NCBI GenBank assembly: GCA_009809945.1
Contig: WTPW01000017.1
Span: 112,893 to 176,892, forward strand
Source of the DNA: Gigaspora margarita
Taxonomy: Eukaryota; Glomeromycota; Glomeromycetes; Diversisporales; Gigasporaceae
DNA length: 64,000 nt
Reading direction: 5' to 3'
Positions 33,394 to 45,207 of this stretch are shown one piece after another. Numbering within the stretch: position 1 is the first letter of the stretch; the number at the start of each line of letters is the position of its first letter. The translations under genes and the position numbers were made by a program. Below the pieces are notes generated by a model. The model was not told the origin of the DNA, made no database searches, and saw only the letters and a list, made by a program, of their open reading frames with translations.

Positions 33394-35877
33394 TTACAAT
33401 GGATCTTAACTCGCAACATGATACAATTTTAACTGATACTATACTAGATGACCCACTCACTCTGAAAACCTATAGTCAAGTATTAACAGAAAATAGCACC
33501 TCATGCCGTAAATAGAATCCAGACCTAACTACTTTGATTGACAAATAGACCAGACAGTTCAGACTTGAGTTGGCCAAAACCAAAGAAGACCTATCAACGA
33601 GAACTGGGAAAACTCTATAATTAGTTCCTGCCCCTACTATATTTGAATACTTTATAAATATTAAAAATGTGACTAACTTATCATAGATTCAAATTATTAT
33701 AAATTCTTATGAGGTCCTCAACTTTATATAATTCGCAGAAAAAAATGTTACTGCCCAGATTAGATTCACATATATAGAATATAAAAAATATCATCACTAT
33801 TAGTTGATTCGATCTATCATAAAATAAGTACAGGTCCAAAATATTCTGGTTAGAAAATCAATAAACATAAAATATGAGCAAGCTCGGGAAAATAATTGAA
33901 GTAAATTCTGAAAAATTCTCGATCTATATCAAGGTGTTCAACCAAAATGATTTGTTTTATTATTAAATTTTTTAAGGTGCCTGCAAAACTGATTTGCTTA
34001 ATTATAAAAAAAGCCTAATTTGCAAAACTTACTAAATAATTTTTCAGGGCAGGGACCTATTATAGAGTTTTTCCAGTCCTATTTGATGCAACTTACTGAA
34101 CACAGAACAAAATAATTGTAGCATATGATAACCCAATCAACTTGAGAAATTTGATTGAACATAAAATGAAAACTAAACCAACTCTAGAGCCTATTCTTTA
34201 TGCAATAAAATTAAAATTCTAGCATAAGGACCATGCGTTCTTTTGCATTTTATGAGGAGACATGACACATGCCCTTATCACCAACTAGAATTTCAAATGT
34301 TGTTAAATAATGCAATAGAAAAATATAAACAGAGACATAATGCATATTTAATCAATAAAGAAAATAAAGATCAAATCTCTAACATGTTGAGAAAAAACTG
34401 GCTCTAGATTTCTGGACCAACTTAAACTTCACTACAATCAGCACATGAAATTGCTTGTTACACTTTCTATATAACTTGTTTTGCTAAAAATAAGATCATA
34501 CTAGATTTTGAGACTATACGCACAATATTAAATAAAGCACACAATAAGTTTTTAATAGATCTACTAGATCAACCAGAAAATATTCCCTGGCAAATTCAAA
34601 ATATACTACCATTCAACCTTCCTCTTACCAATAGAAAACATGTACAAGCTATAGCAATTACTCTATGACAACTTTATAGGTTTGAGTAACTTCCTAAAAC
34701 ATATATTGCCAACAAGCATGAATCTCCCAGAACTTCCAGAATGGAAAACAACAAAACCTGAAAGTTATTTTCAATTAGATCAAGAGCTGACCTCAAGAAA
34801 GTATTTGAATACAAATAGCAATTGCAGCAATTCTACATCTTCTCCAAGTTCTAGATTCGTATTTCAATTTGTCACCCAAGAAACTAGCCCTACTCCCAAC
34901 TCCAAAGGAGCTTACCTCTTGCTTCAGAGAGCAATTTCTCTTCTTTTCTAGAAACTCAGATCACTTTAAAGAACAAGTAATAAACTAAGGACAGTCTATG
35001 CATTTGAAAGACTCTCCAACAACTATTTCATTAGTAAAAAATGGTTGCTAGTTGATCTAAAGAATCTTACTTTAGAAACTCAATTTACTTTCTCTATTTC
35101 AGATCAGGATACCTATTTGCACTTCTTACAGGAGATCCCTAGATACTATGCTCTACCAGAACTGCTCCTAGAAGCATATATAAACTTCAATTATACTAAC
35201 AAACCAGAACTCCTAATGGATCCAGACTTGGTAACAAAAACCAACCTAACTCTTCCAATAGTCATTTCAAAGAAACTAGTTATAGCTACATAAGCCCTAC
35301 GAGAACATTATTTCTTCCAAGCCATTTCCAATAACTGGATCCAGATACCAAATAAAGAAACAGATACAAATAATAACAGCTTTTCCAAAACCATAGAACA
35401 ACTGAATGAACAAATTTGACAACGCAACCTACCAACCAAATGGAAATTTCCCATAGACAAACAAGAAGAATTCCCAGAAGCTACAGACTTCTTGCACAGA
35501 ACTTTCTAGTAAAAACAATCCCTGAATTCGTTTTTAGTATTTCATCCTTTCTATCTTCTGGTTGGGACCTCTTTAGTAAAAATGATAACACTGACACTAT
35601 TATGCTAAAACCACTAGACCTTACTAATAATGAATGGAAAACAGAACCCAAAGTAACCCATAAGCACTTCTAAAAATATACAAAACAAACCAGGCATACC
35701 TGAACACATTACTAACCAAAAACACACACAGTACAATATCAGAGAATTTATAAACCTTGCAACCTATAAAATATGAGAACTTAATAAGCTTACTAACCTA
35801 TACTATTGGATTGACTACTACATAAAACAGAACCTATATATTATAGCTCTTTCTGAAACCAAATTAAAAGAATCCAG
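33394..35877 (+). pseudogene. LINE1 5' part: ORF1 and start of ORF2 endonuclease
   Basis: Non-LTR retrotransposon, 5' half. A decayed ORF1 runs from an ATG at 33394 to about 35690 with many in-frame stops and some frame changes. Open pieces at 34682-34951, 35045-35293 and 35416-35673 keep the Asn/Ser/Thr-rich composition of the LINE frames. From about 35738 the second ORF begins; it encodes the N-terminal part of an apurinic-like endonuclease, with the conserved SETK block (catalytic Glu) at about 35850. The reading is cut in the next few codons by the Z insertion and resumes at 45208: the residues on each side align continuously with the corresponding segment of LINE2 (TETKISSNNSSTYS region). 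Inactive. Confidence 0.75.
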
Positions 35878-36120
35878 CCATTCGCAAATTTTATATATAG
35901 ATATATATCAATTACTAACTGATAAAATATATATCAATATTCAATACCCCTGCTGATTATTATCAATAGTGATAGTAATCGATATATATCTGGTTAATTG
36001 ATATATATCTAACATGATATCAATTCTGCAATTAATAATTATTATATTCACATAATCATGCTTTTTGCAATTTTTAAATGTTTTACAAGTTTTCGCAAGG
36101 TTTTACAATTGATTATAATA

Positions 36121-39100
36121 TGCGGAGGACCAGGTTTATGACAGCCAGATCCAATGTACAGGACAGGCTATGGTATCCTGTGCAGCTGTGAAAACTGAGC
36201 TTGAAACGGCAAGCGCCTCTACAGAAATTAATTCTAGTACTTCAGATACCATATTATCATGTCATACTGAAGTACCACTCCAATATCATACTCATCTATC
36301 ATTACCTATATAACAAGATAGCTCTATTTACACTATAGAACAAGAGACATACAATGAATACGAACTATTACCTGATGAATCTGACAACAACCTCAATATA
36401 TCAACTATACATACTAATACTATAGAAGAAACAAATACCGATTCTATCTAAATTCATCAGAGATTTATAAGCCATCAATATGCTACAACAAATTCTTATA
36501 CTATCACAGATTACAATCTTTATCCTCACCACAGACTGTTGGCTCCTTTTTAACCTATTTACAAGATGAATATCCAATGTTCTATTCACAACAGTATATT
36601 AGAATCTCTATTAAATACAGCAGAATCGACTATTATTTTCCAGAAGCACATATTTATTTACTCTATGAACATCTTCTACCTAATCACTTCTTTGTACCCT
36701 TTGAGGATTTTAGTCTTTTTAATAACATTCCACTCAAATCAAGTTATCCAATACCAAGAGCTATATCTACAAGTAGTAATTCTAACTTAGAGCAAGTTCA
36801 AGATCAGATTTCTCCTCTCAATCTATCAATATGCATACAAAATGTTCAAGGATATAACAACAACCTCAAAAGGCTAATGTGGGAACATTATTGTCTCTCA
36901 TATGATATTCAGATTAGTTGCATTACTGAAACTAAAATATCTTCTAATAACTCCTCTACCTACTCTATTAAATCTTCACAATTCTCATACTTTTGGGCAA
37001 GTACTAATAGCTCCAAAGCAGGCACTGCAATTATGATTTCTAACATACTTAAACCACATATTCATAATATCCTTACCTATCCTGGATATGCAGTTGCTAT
37101 TGATCTTTTCTTTAAACATGACTTTAAATTTAGAATTATATCAGTTTACTTACCTTCAGATGATTTACAACTTAGTCTGGATATACAAAATAATATTATT
37201 CAATGGATAAACCAATCTCTTAACAATAACATCCATCCAATTATTATGGGAGACTTTAATGCATCTCAAAATAATAGATCCTCAGCAATTAAATACAAAT
37301 TACTCCAATTCCTTCAGTTTAATAACATGTATAATCTTGCAGCACATACACAATCATCCTTACCAACTTGGCAAAGTAGCAGATACCAAAGCACTATTGA
37401 TTATATTTGGGCACATAATCCTATTCTATGATATCTTTCTAAATTTGAAACTGATCAATCTAACACAAGTACTAATAGTGATCATACTATTCTAATATCA
37501 AGATGGTCATTTCCATATGCTCTTTTTAAAACCAAAAGATATAGTACCAAAACTCATAGAAAAGTCTTTGACTACAAGTCTATGAATTCTGAACAATAGC
37601 AAAATTTTTCAGATCAAGTAACCAAAAATTTGACTCTAAACCATACCCCACTATCAACAATTACTACAGAATCACTTGAAACAACTTGGCACAAAATTCA
37701 AACAAGTATAATTAATGCTGCACTTCAACATATTCCTTACAAAAAATTTAAAGTTCGCAACTTTCAACACAATTTCTCATCCAAAGCAACTAAACTTCAC
37801 TACAATCTCAAAAAACTTAGCAATATTATTAGACAAATCAAGATTGTAATCAAAAATCAAACTTTTATTCCATTACATCTCAACCAAAACATTAATTATA
37901 TTAATACTCAGTACCAAGTTAATATTCCATTATTACCAACTACACATAACCTATTACCAAACTGGATTTCTACTACAAATCTTGAATGGAAAGCATTATT
38001 TCATACTCGTAATATTGAGAATACTAAAGAAATAAGGCAACAAATTAATAATGCTATTTCTAAAAGATGCAACAAACTTGCTACCAACCCAACTTCAATG
38101 ATTAATAGTATTCTTAATCGCTATAAAGATCCAGTTAAATTCAATAATATTAATACAGATACAAGTATTATTACAGAACCTCACTCTATTAAGGACCATA
38201 TTCGTAACCATTTTGATCAATGGACCCATACTCGTAATATTAACTATGATCTTTATAATACTCATTGGAAAGCTGAATATAACCCTAAATCTAACATTAA
38301 TATTGATTGGTACAACAACATTTTAGAAGAATTTACATTAGATGAAGTCTCTACTACACTTCGCCATCTTCCTAATAACAAAGCTGGGGACCATCTGGAA
38401 TTAGTTATGAAATGATTAAGCATACAGGATTCTCTTTTCTTCAAGCTATTATAGCCCTCTTTAATAGATGTCTTACACAACAGTCTATACCTAAACAATG
38501 AAAAAAGGAAGAATTTTTTCTATTTCTAAAAAAACCAATATTTGATAGTGATCTTTCCAATACATGACCCATTAGTCTCCTAGAACATATTAAAAAACTT
38601 TACACCAAACTCCTTACTAATCGTCTTAATCATACTTTTACACAACACAAAATTTTATCGCCTTACAACTTTATTGCTCTTCCAGGCAATAGTACTTCAA
38701 TTCCTATTCACATACTTAATAATATTATTGAGGATGCATCATGTAACAGTTCTCAACTTTGGCTCATATCGCAGGATATGAGCAAAGCTTATGACTATGT
38801 TAACTTTGATCTTTTCTATAAATCCTTGGCTAGAATTCAAATGCCTACTCAACTTATCAAGATACTTACTAATCTTTTATTTAACTGCCATAATAGAGTT
38901 ATTACTAATCTTGGGCTAACCAATTTTTACTCAGTTAAAAATGGTATAGACCAAGGAGAAACAATAACTCCTCTCTTTTGAAGAATTTATTATGATCCTC
39001 TTATTCATTATATATCCTCTCATTTTACTGGCTATACACTTACTACATCTTGGCAAACAAGCCTTTGTACACCATATTTAACTACCAAAAAACTCTATAC

Positions 39101-42100
39101 TTCTTTATCAGTTTTGGCTTATATGGATGATACTTTATGGATCGCCCAGTCTAAAACTGAATTGGAACAAATTATTAATATAGCTACCTCATTTTACCAA
39201 ATGGCAGATATACAAGTCAATCCCCATAAATCCCTATTTATTACCAATAATAACTCCAGTCACAATATCTCTTTTCTTAACTGTAATATACCAAGAATTC
39301 CTAAAAACCAACTATTCAAATTTTTGGGATGTTGGTTTACTTTAGATAACAAAATATCTAAACAAATCCAACTTATTCAAGAAGAGATTTTTCAATTAGT
39401 TAATATTGCCAGTACAAAAAAATTACAGATAAACAAATTATATATGTTATTAATACTGTAATTATCCCAACACTTGAATATAGAATTCATAATATAGTAC
39501 TTCCATGTACAATATGTGCTAAAATTTTAGCCAAATATTTAACAGTAGCCAAGCACAAAGCAAATTTATCATGGTCCATTCCTAATAGCACTATGCTTAA
39601 CCACCATCTTTACAATATCCATAATATCTGGGACATTCAACTTCAACACCATATTACCAACTTTCTTTATAGAATCAATGATTCCTCAATTTTAGGAACA
39701 ACTACACATATTAGATTACAACAGTTACAAAACAATCTCTGGTCAACTACAAATATACTTCAATATTCCCAGCCTATTATTGATGGACCTAATAAGTATA
39801 CTACAAACTTCAAAATTATTCAACTTCTCACTCATCTTAATATGCAAATAACTGCTAATCAAGAAATTATATGGTCAAAAACTATTAGTAATGCACATCA
39901 ACCAATTGAACCTATCCTTATTCAATACCCACAATATATTCAATTTAAAAAACAGCTTAGACATCACAAAATTCTATATCTAGAACAGCTTTGTACTGCT
40001 GATAATAGCACTTTACTCTGCTGGCAAGATCTATTACCAAGACTTCACCAAATTCCAAAAGGTAGACAACCATTATGGTTCTCATATCTTGAGGATAAGG
40101 TTACTTCCCATGGGCTTTACCGTACTCTACTACCACATTACCTATCTCCTGGTATTAATCTATTTGCTTACAATATAGATCATCTTCCAAAAAAGCTCAA
40201 ACTATGGCTTCTTACATACCAAGATAACAACATCATTATTGGAAAAATTAGAAAATATCTGGATAACAAAATAGTATCTATCAGTCATTGGAAAATTAGC
40301 TTCAATAACAACCACACCTTATTTTATCCATTCCCAGAAATACAATTTGAACGCTGTTCAAATTGTCATTTAAACTCTAAAANAATCCAACATACTTGNA
40401 CTATTGAAGTNCCAATTATATTCTCTACACAATTTCTTGGTCGATATTCTTCACCATCTCATATTAATCTACATGCAAATCTTATAGATTTAATTTGCTC
40501 TGCAGCTATTAAATATCCATTAACTATACCTCAACCACCTTTAATCAATATTAATAATAAAATAGTATCTGATATATTTCATCCAAACCAGGCAACTACT
40601 ACTCTTCAAGAAATTGCTCGTAATAATGCTATACAGTCCTCTTTTACATTTTATACCGATGGCTCAGTTACAGATATTGGCACTGATCACTGCTCATTGG
40701 GCATAGGTTGGGTCCAAATTCTGAATAACCAAGTTTTACATCAATTCTCAGCATCAATTAAACTATGGCCATCTTCCTATAAAGCAGAATTAATGGCTAT
40801 CTTATCAGCAATTACTAAGTATCACGCAATTCTCAAGTTCATATTTTCACAGACTCTCAATCAATTATCTCCAAATATCAAACTTTAATTACTCTAAACC
40901 ATGCATCTACAAAACAATTCAAATTCAACTACTGGCCTATATGGCAACCCCTTCTTAATATAGTCAAATCCCTTAATATTCAACTTAATTTTACTAAAGT
41001 TCAAGCACATTCTGATAACTCATTTAACAATATAGCAGATTCACTAGCCAAAAACCACTATACTTCATTATCAACTCTACAGCTCAATTATAATAACACC
41101 TATAACCAATACCATATATTGCAGTGAAATGACTTTCTTATAGAACATCTAACTAGATATCTTGTTAAGGATATTTGTAATGCCCACATTATTGCTATGT
41201 GGTCTTCACAAAAATGCAATAGTGAATGGTCAGGCTTTACTCATTTAATTGACTGGAATTCTACATGGAAATACTTTAATCATAACCAAAAACCTACANA
41301 CAATATTACTAATTTCAGACTTAACTATCTAAAAGCTTTTAAATCTAAAATGCTTCTTAATGAACTACCATCATATTTCCACTACCACAAAATCTTTCTA
41401 TACCTTTATACCAACCCTAACTGCTTTCAGTGTAATTCACCTGATTCCTACTTTCACTGGCTTACCTGCAATAATCCCCTTCTAATATACAATATTATTT
41501 AAAATACTATTCATAATATACTACAAAAGTCCAAACTTGAACTATCAAATCTTGAACTACAAGAATTAGAACAGAGGCTTGCTAACCATCAAGCCTTTAG
41601 TATTTTTCAACCTTCATCCGATCTATATTATATAGAAACAATACTCAAAGGACTTATACCAATACCTATAATCCAATCTATTCAAAGCTACAATATTTCT
41701 TATAAAATTGTATCTACTACTATTATTCAAATCTTACTAGATATTAATAAACAAATCTACNATCAAATCTGGATACCCTACTGTTGCAATTTTTCTACTT
41801 GGAGAAAAAATCAAAATATACCTACTCACAATCCTTATACTAACAATAGACAAACTAATAACCATCACTCTAAATCTTATAAATACAAAAACTATACCTA
41901 TAGCTGTATTTGTAGTCAACCAGATGAATTACATACTTCTTTTAGTACATGTCCACCTATTGGACAAGCAATTATAAAAATAGATATATGGTCTACTTTT
42001 AAAGCCAAATTTAGCACTTCTACTAATTATATTTTAACTATACAAATCTAAGGTTTAGGTCACAGATAAAATAGTCTGAGCTTCAATTCTTGCATATAGT

Positions 42101-42165
42101 TTATTAAATTTTATTCAAATAATTTGTATAAAGTACAGCTAGCTTCACAGAGGCAGCTAGTTAAA
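36121..42165 (+). mobile_element. LINE2: APE endonuclease-RT-RNase H non-LTR retrotransposon, nearly whole ORF2
   Basis: One long ORF2 can be followed with few interruptions. Endonuclease about 36820-37495: CIQNVQG (Asn), TETK (Glu), IIMGDFNAS (Asp/Asn), SDHTIL (Asp-His). Reverse transcriptase about 38480-39460: LISQDMSKAYD (first Asp), GIDQGETITPLF, AYMDDTLWIA (catalytic YMDD at about 39117), FLGCWF. A CSNC...H...C finger lies near 40352; RNase H about 40645-41060 (FYTDGS, KAELMAI, FTDSQ, HSDNSFNNIAD); Cys/His fingers near 41430 and 41900. Likely frameshifts near 38390, 39430 and 40835 and in-frame TGA/TAG codons break it; single N bases at 40383, 40399, 40411, 41299 and 41761 show local sequence uncertainty. 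No intact ORF1; it looks 5'-truncated at about 36121. The RNase H plus terminal fingers suggest an I- or Tad-like clade. Confidence 0.88.
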
Positions 42166-42169
42166 TTAT

Positions 42170-42469
42170 NNNNNNNNNNNNNNNNNNNNNNNNNNNNNNN
42201 NNNNNNNNNNNNNNNNNNNNNNNNNNNNNNNNNNNNNNNNNNNNNNNNNNNNNNNNNNNNNNNNNNNNNNNNNNNNNNNNNNNNNNNNNNNNNNNNNNNN
42301 NNNNNNNNNNNNNNNNNNNNNNNNNNNNNNNNNNNNNNNNNNNNNNNNNNNNNNNNNNNNNNNNNNNNNNNNNNNNNNNNNNNNNNNNNNNNNNNNNNNN
42401 NNNNNNNNNNNNNNNNNNNNNNNNNNNNNNNNNNNNNNNNNNNNNNNNNNNNNNNNNNNNNNNNNNNNN
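42170..42469. other. Assembly gap (300 N)
   Basis: Begins just after the 3' end region of LINE2 and ends at GGTCAAAACATTATGTAATC, the same sequence that borders the gap at 31593-31821. The polypurine tract seen at 44720-44850 probably sits here too. Open frames across it are artefacts. Confidence 0.95.
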
Positions 42470-43460
42470 GCCGGTCAAAACATTATGTAATCGTTAAAGA
42501 TCTGTTAATCGTTACATATCGTTTCAAATAATTCTGATTATAATCGATTTATAGATATATAACAATTTAATATAGAAAATGATATATCAATTTAGATATA
42601 TATTGATTTTTATTCAATTAATCGATATATAACAATATTCTATAATCAATATAAAATGATTAAGTGTTATATATCGATTAATATCTATATATAAAATTTG
42701 CAGATGGTAGTGAATATGAGCAAATATAATAGTAAATGTGATGAAGTCAGTGTTTAAAATCTATATGCGGAATCTGCAGAATGCAGATTGAAAATTAATT
42801 CTACAAATAAAATTTTTTAGGAATCTGTAGATTTTATTATGTGTTGTGCATGTTGCTTATAATTTTTTGATTTTTTTATTATGTTTGCAAGAATTGCTAA
42901 GTTTTTCTGCATATTAAAATAAAATTAAATTTTAAACACTGGATGAAGTGTGAAAGTAGTTAAAAATTCTAACTATTTTTTTGTTTTTGTTTTTTTTTTG
43001 TTATTTTTTTGGGGGGTTTTTTTTGGTTTTTTATTTTTTTTATAATAATATATAATAAAAATATGTAATATAATATAATATATAATAATAATAAATAAAT
43101 AATTTTTATATTAAATTGCGAAAACTTGCAAATATTGATTATTTAATTTAAAATATAATATATAATAATAATAATAAAAAAATAAATTTATAATAAATTG
43201 CGAAACCTTGCGAGCATGATTATGTGAATATAATAATTTATTAATTGATATCATATTAGATATATATCAATTACTATCACTATTGATAATAATCAGCAGG
43301 AGTGTTGATTATCGATATATATCTGTTAATCGATATATATCTAGTAGATATATATCGATTAACCAGATATATATCGATTACTATCACTATCGATAATAAT
43401 CAGCAGGGGTGTTGATTATCGATATATATCTTACCAGTTAGTAATCGATATATATCTATA
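42470..43460. repeat. Z-family end fragments back to back
   Basis: 42470-42705 matches 44985-45207 in the same orientation and ends in an outer Z terminus (ATATAAAATTTGC). 43200-43460 matches the right end of copy 1 (33200-33372) and ends in another outer terminus (AATAAAATTTGCTGATG). Between them lie a scrap of the ATGAGCAAATATAA minisatellite, an unrelated piece at about 42750-42950, and T-rich and TAATAATATA sequence. Confidence 0.6.
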
Positions 43461-43758
43461 AATAAAATTTGCTGATGACTTCTTGCAAAGTGTTAGAGAA
43501 GTTAGAGCTGTTGTTCTTGTAAGTACCAGAAAATTTAGATCATTTTCTTGCAAAGTTTCAAAGAAAGTCAGAAATAAATAAAATAAAATTAAAAAAATAA
43601 GTAAAAAAAAGAAAAACATAAATGTAAGCAAACTAAATAAAAAAAATAAAGCCCAAATCTCTATTTCACTGAAGTAAGAGTTTGTTTCTTGCAATTCAGA
43701 AATCATTAAAGGTTTTCGCAATTACCAAAATAAATAAAAAAATAAAAATTAAAGAAAT

Positions 43759-43937
43759 AGGACCCTGAAATATATATAGATAGGTCAGGTATTAGTTTGC
43801 TTATTTTTGAAGTTTTTTATGCAGATCTTTTCTATTTTTAGTAATTTTTGCTTATTTTTGAGGTTTTTTTTGCAGATCTTTCTATTTTTAGTAATTTTAT
43901 AATTAACCTGACCTATCTATATATATTTCAGGATCCT
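43759..43937. mobile_element. 179-bp MITE, AGGACCC family, copy 3
   Basis: Starts AGGACCCTGAAATATATATA and ends with the inverse, TTTCAGGATCCT. The 8-base flanks are AAAGAAAT (43751-43758) and AAAAAAAT (43938-43945), one mismatch. Interior as in copies 1 and 2. Inserted in the right arm of Z copy 2. Confidence 0.88.
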
Positions 43938-44719
43938 AAAAAAATAAGTAAAAAGAAAACAAACAAAAAAAATAGAATGTAAGCAAACTAAATAAAAAAA
44001 AATAAAACCCCAAATCTCATTTTTCTGTTGTAGAGTTCGTGAAATAAATTGCTGAAATCAAGTTTTATATATTCTTGCAAAGTGGCAGAATAGTCTGGAT
44101 TTGCTTGCAAAGTGTTGAAAAGCCTAGTTTATTTTCTTCACAAAGTGCCAGAATATTAAAAAAATAAAAAACAACCAAAAACAAAAACAAAAAGAACAAA
44201 ATACATCAAATAAAAAAATAAATGAAGCACTACTAAACCTTTATTTCATTAAAGAGGCATTCTTGGAATTTACAAATTGCTAGAAAAAGCAATTGTGTGT
44301 TCTTGCAAAGTTTTGAAAGGCTGAGTTGGCTTGTGCAAAGTGGCAAAAAGTGTTGAATTTCTTGTAAAGTAGCAGAGAATTTAGGGTTGGTATTTTTGTA
44401 AAGTATAGAAATAAATAAAAAAAAATTAAATAATAAATAAAAAAAAAAGAAAAATCAAAATGAAACTAAATGAAATTTAACGAAACTAAACCAAACCAAA
44501 CCAAACCAAAAAAACAAAACGAAAATGAAAAACAATATAAAATTGATAAAGATCTAAATTATAAACAAAAAAACAAAGATCTAATCTAATTTTGTACTAT
44601 GATCATCAAAACATTTCAAAACTTTTCGAAAATATTAAAAAAACGCATCCTTGGTATAATTCAGGATACAGATTTACTGATCTAGCCCAGTTTTAAAATA
44701 TTTCAAATATATTTGAAAT

Positions 44720-44860
44720 ATTAAAAAAAAAGAAAAAAAAGAGAAAAAAAAAGAAAAGAAAAGAAAAAAAGGAAGAAAGAAGAAAAAGAGAAAGAAAAAA
44801 AAAGAGAAAAGAGAAAAAAAAAGGAAGAGAAGAGAAAAAAAGAGAGAGAGGAATAAAAAT
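44720..44860. repeat. Polypurine (A/G) tract
   Basis: About 140 bases almost free of pyrimidines, built of AAAAGAAAAGAGA-type runs, followed downstream by long T runs. Such mirror-like purine tracts can adopt triplex DNA and are hard to assemble. The corresponding positions in two other Z fragments are assembly gaps. Confidence 0.85.
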
Positions 44861-45207
44861 AGTACAAACCAATTTTTTTTTTTAAGTTTTTTTTTCCTAA
44901 GCCAATTAGTTTTTGTTTTCTCTTTGTCTTTTTTTTTAGCCTACTTTTTTTGGAAGTTTACTTTTTTTTTTTTTTTTACCCGATGATGGTCAAAACATTA
45001 TGTAATCATTAAAGATCTGTTAATAGTTATATATCATTTCAAATAATTCTGATTATAATTGATTTATAGATATATAACGATTTAATATAGAAATAATATA
45101 TATTAATTTTTATTCAATTAATCGATATATAATGATATTTTATAATCAATATAAAATGATTAAGTGTTATATATCGATCAATATCTATATATAAAATTTG
45201 TGAATAG

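Larger units (their letters stand above)
35878..45207. mobile_element. Z element copy 2: ~9.3-kb composite insertion splitting LINE1
   Basis: Ends are inverted: left CCATTCGCAAATTTTATATA, right the inverse of CTATTCACAAATTTTATATA. Left part 35878-36115 carries TATATATCGATTA-type repeats and the GCATGATTATGTGAATATAA block, inverted relative to copy 1. LINE2 (about 36121-42165) follows, then a 300-N gap, then further Z sequence (42470-45207) that includes inner Z ends at 42470-42705 and about 43461, so at least one extra Z fragment is folded in. A 179-bp MITE (43759-43937) is also inside. No ORF belonging to Z was recognised. No clear target duplication was found at the LINE1 junctions. Confidence 0.65.

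Noticed and set aside
31366-45207. Z copies as the LTRs of one large retrotransposon
   Set aside because: The shared ends are inverted, not direct, and each Z end is itself a terminal inverted repeat.
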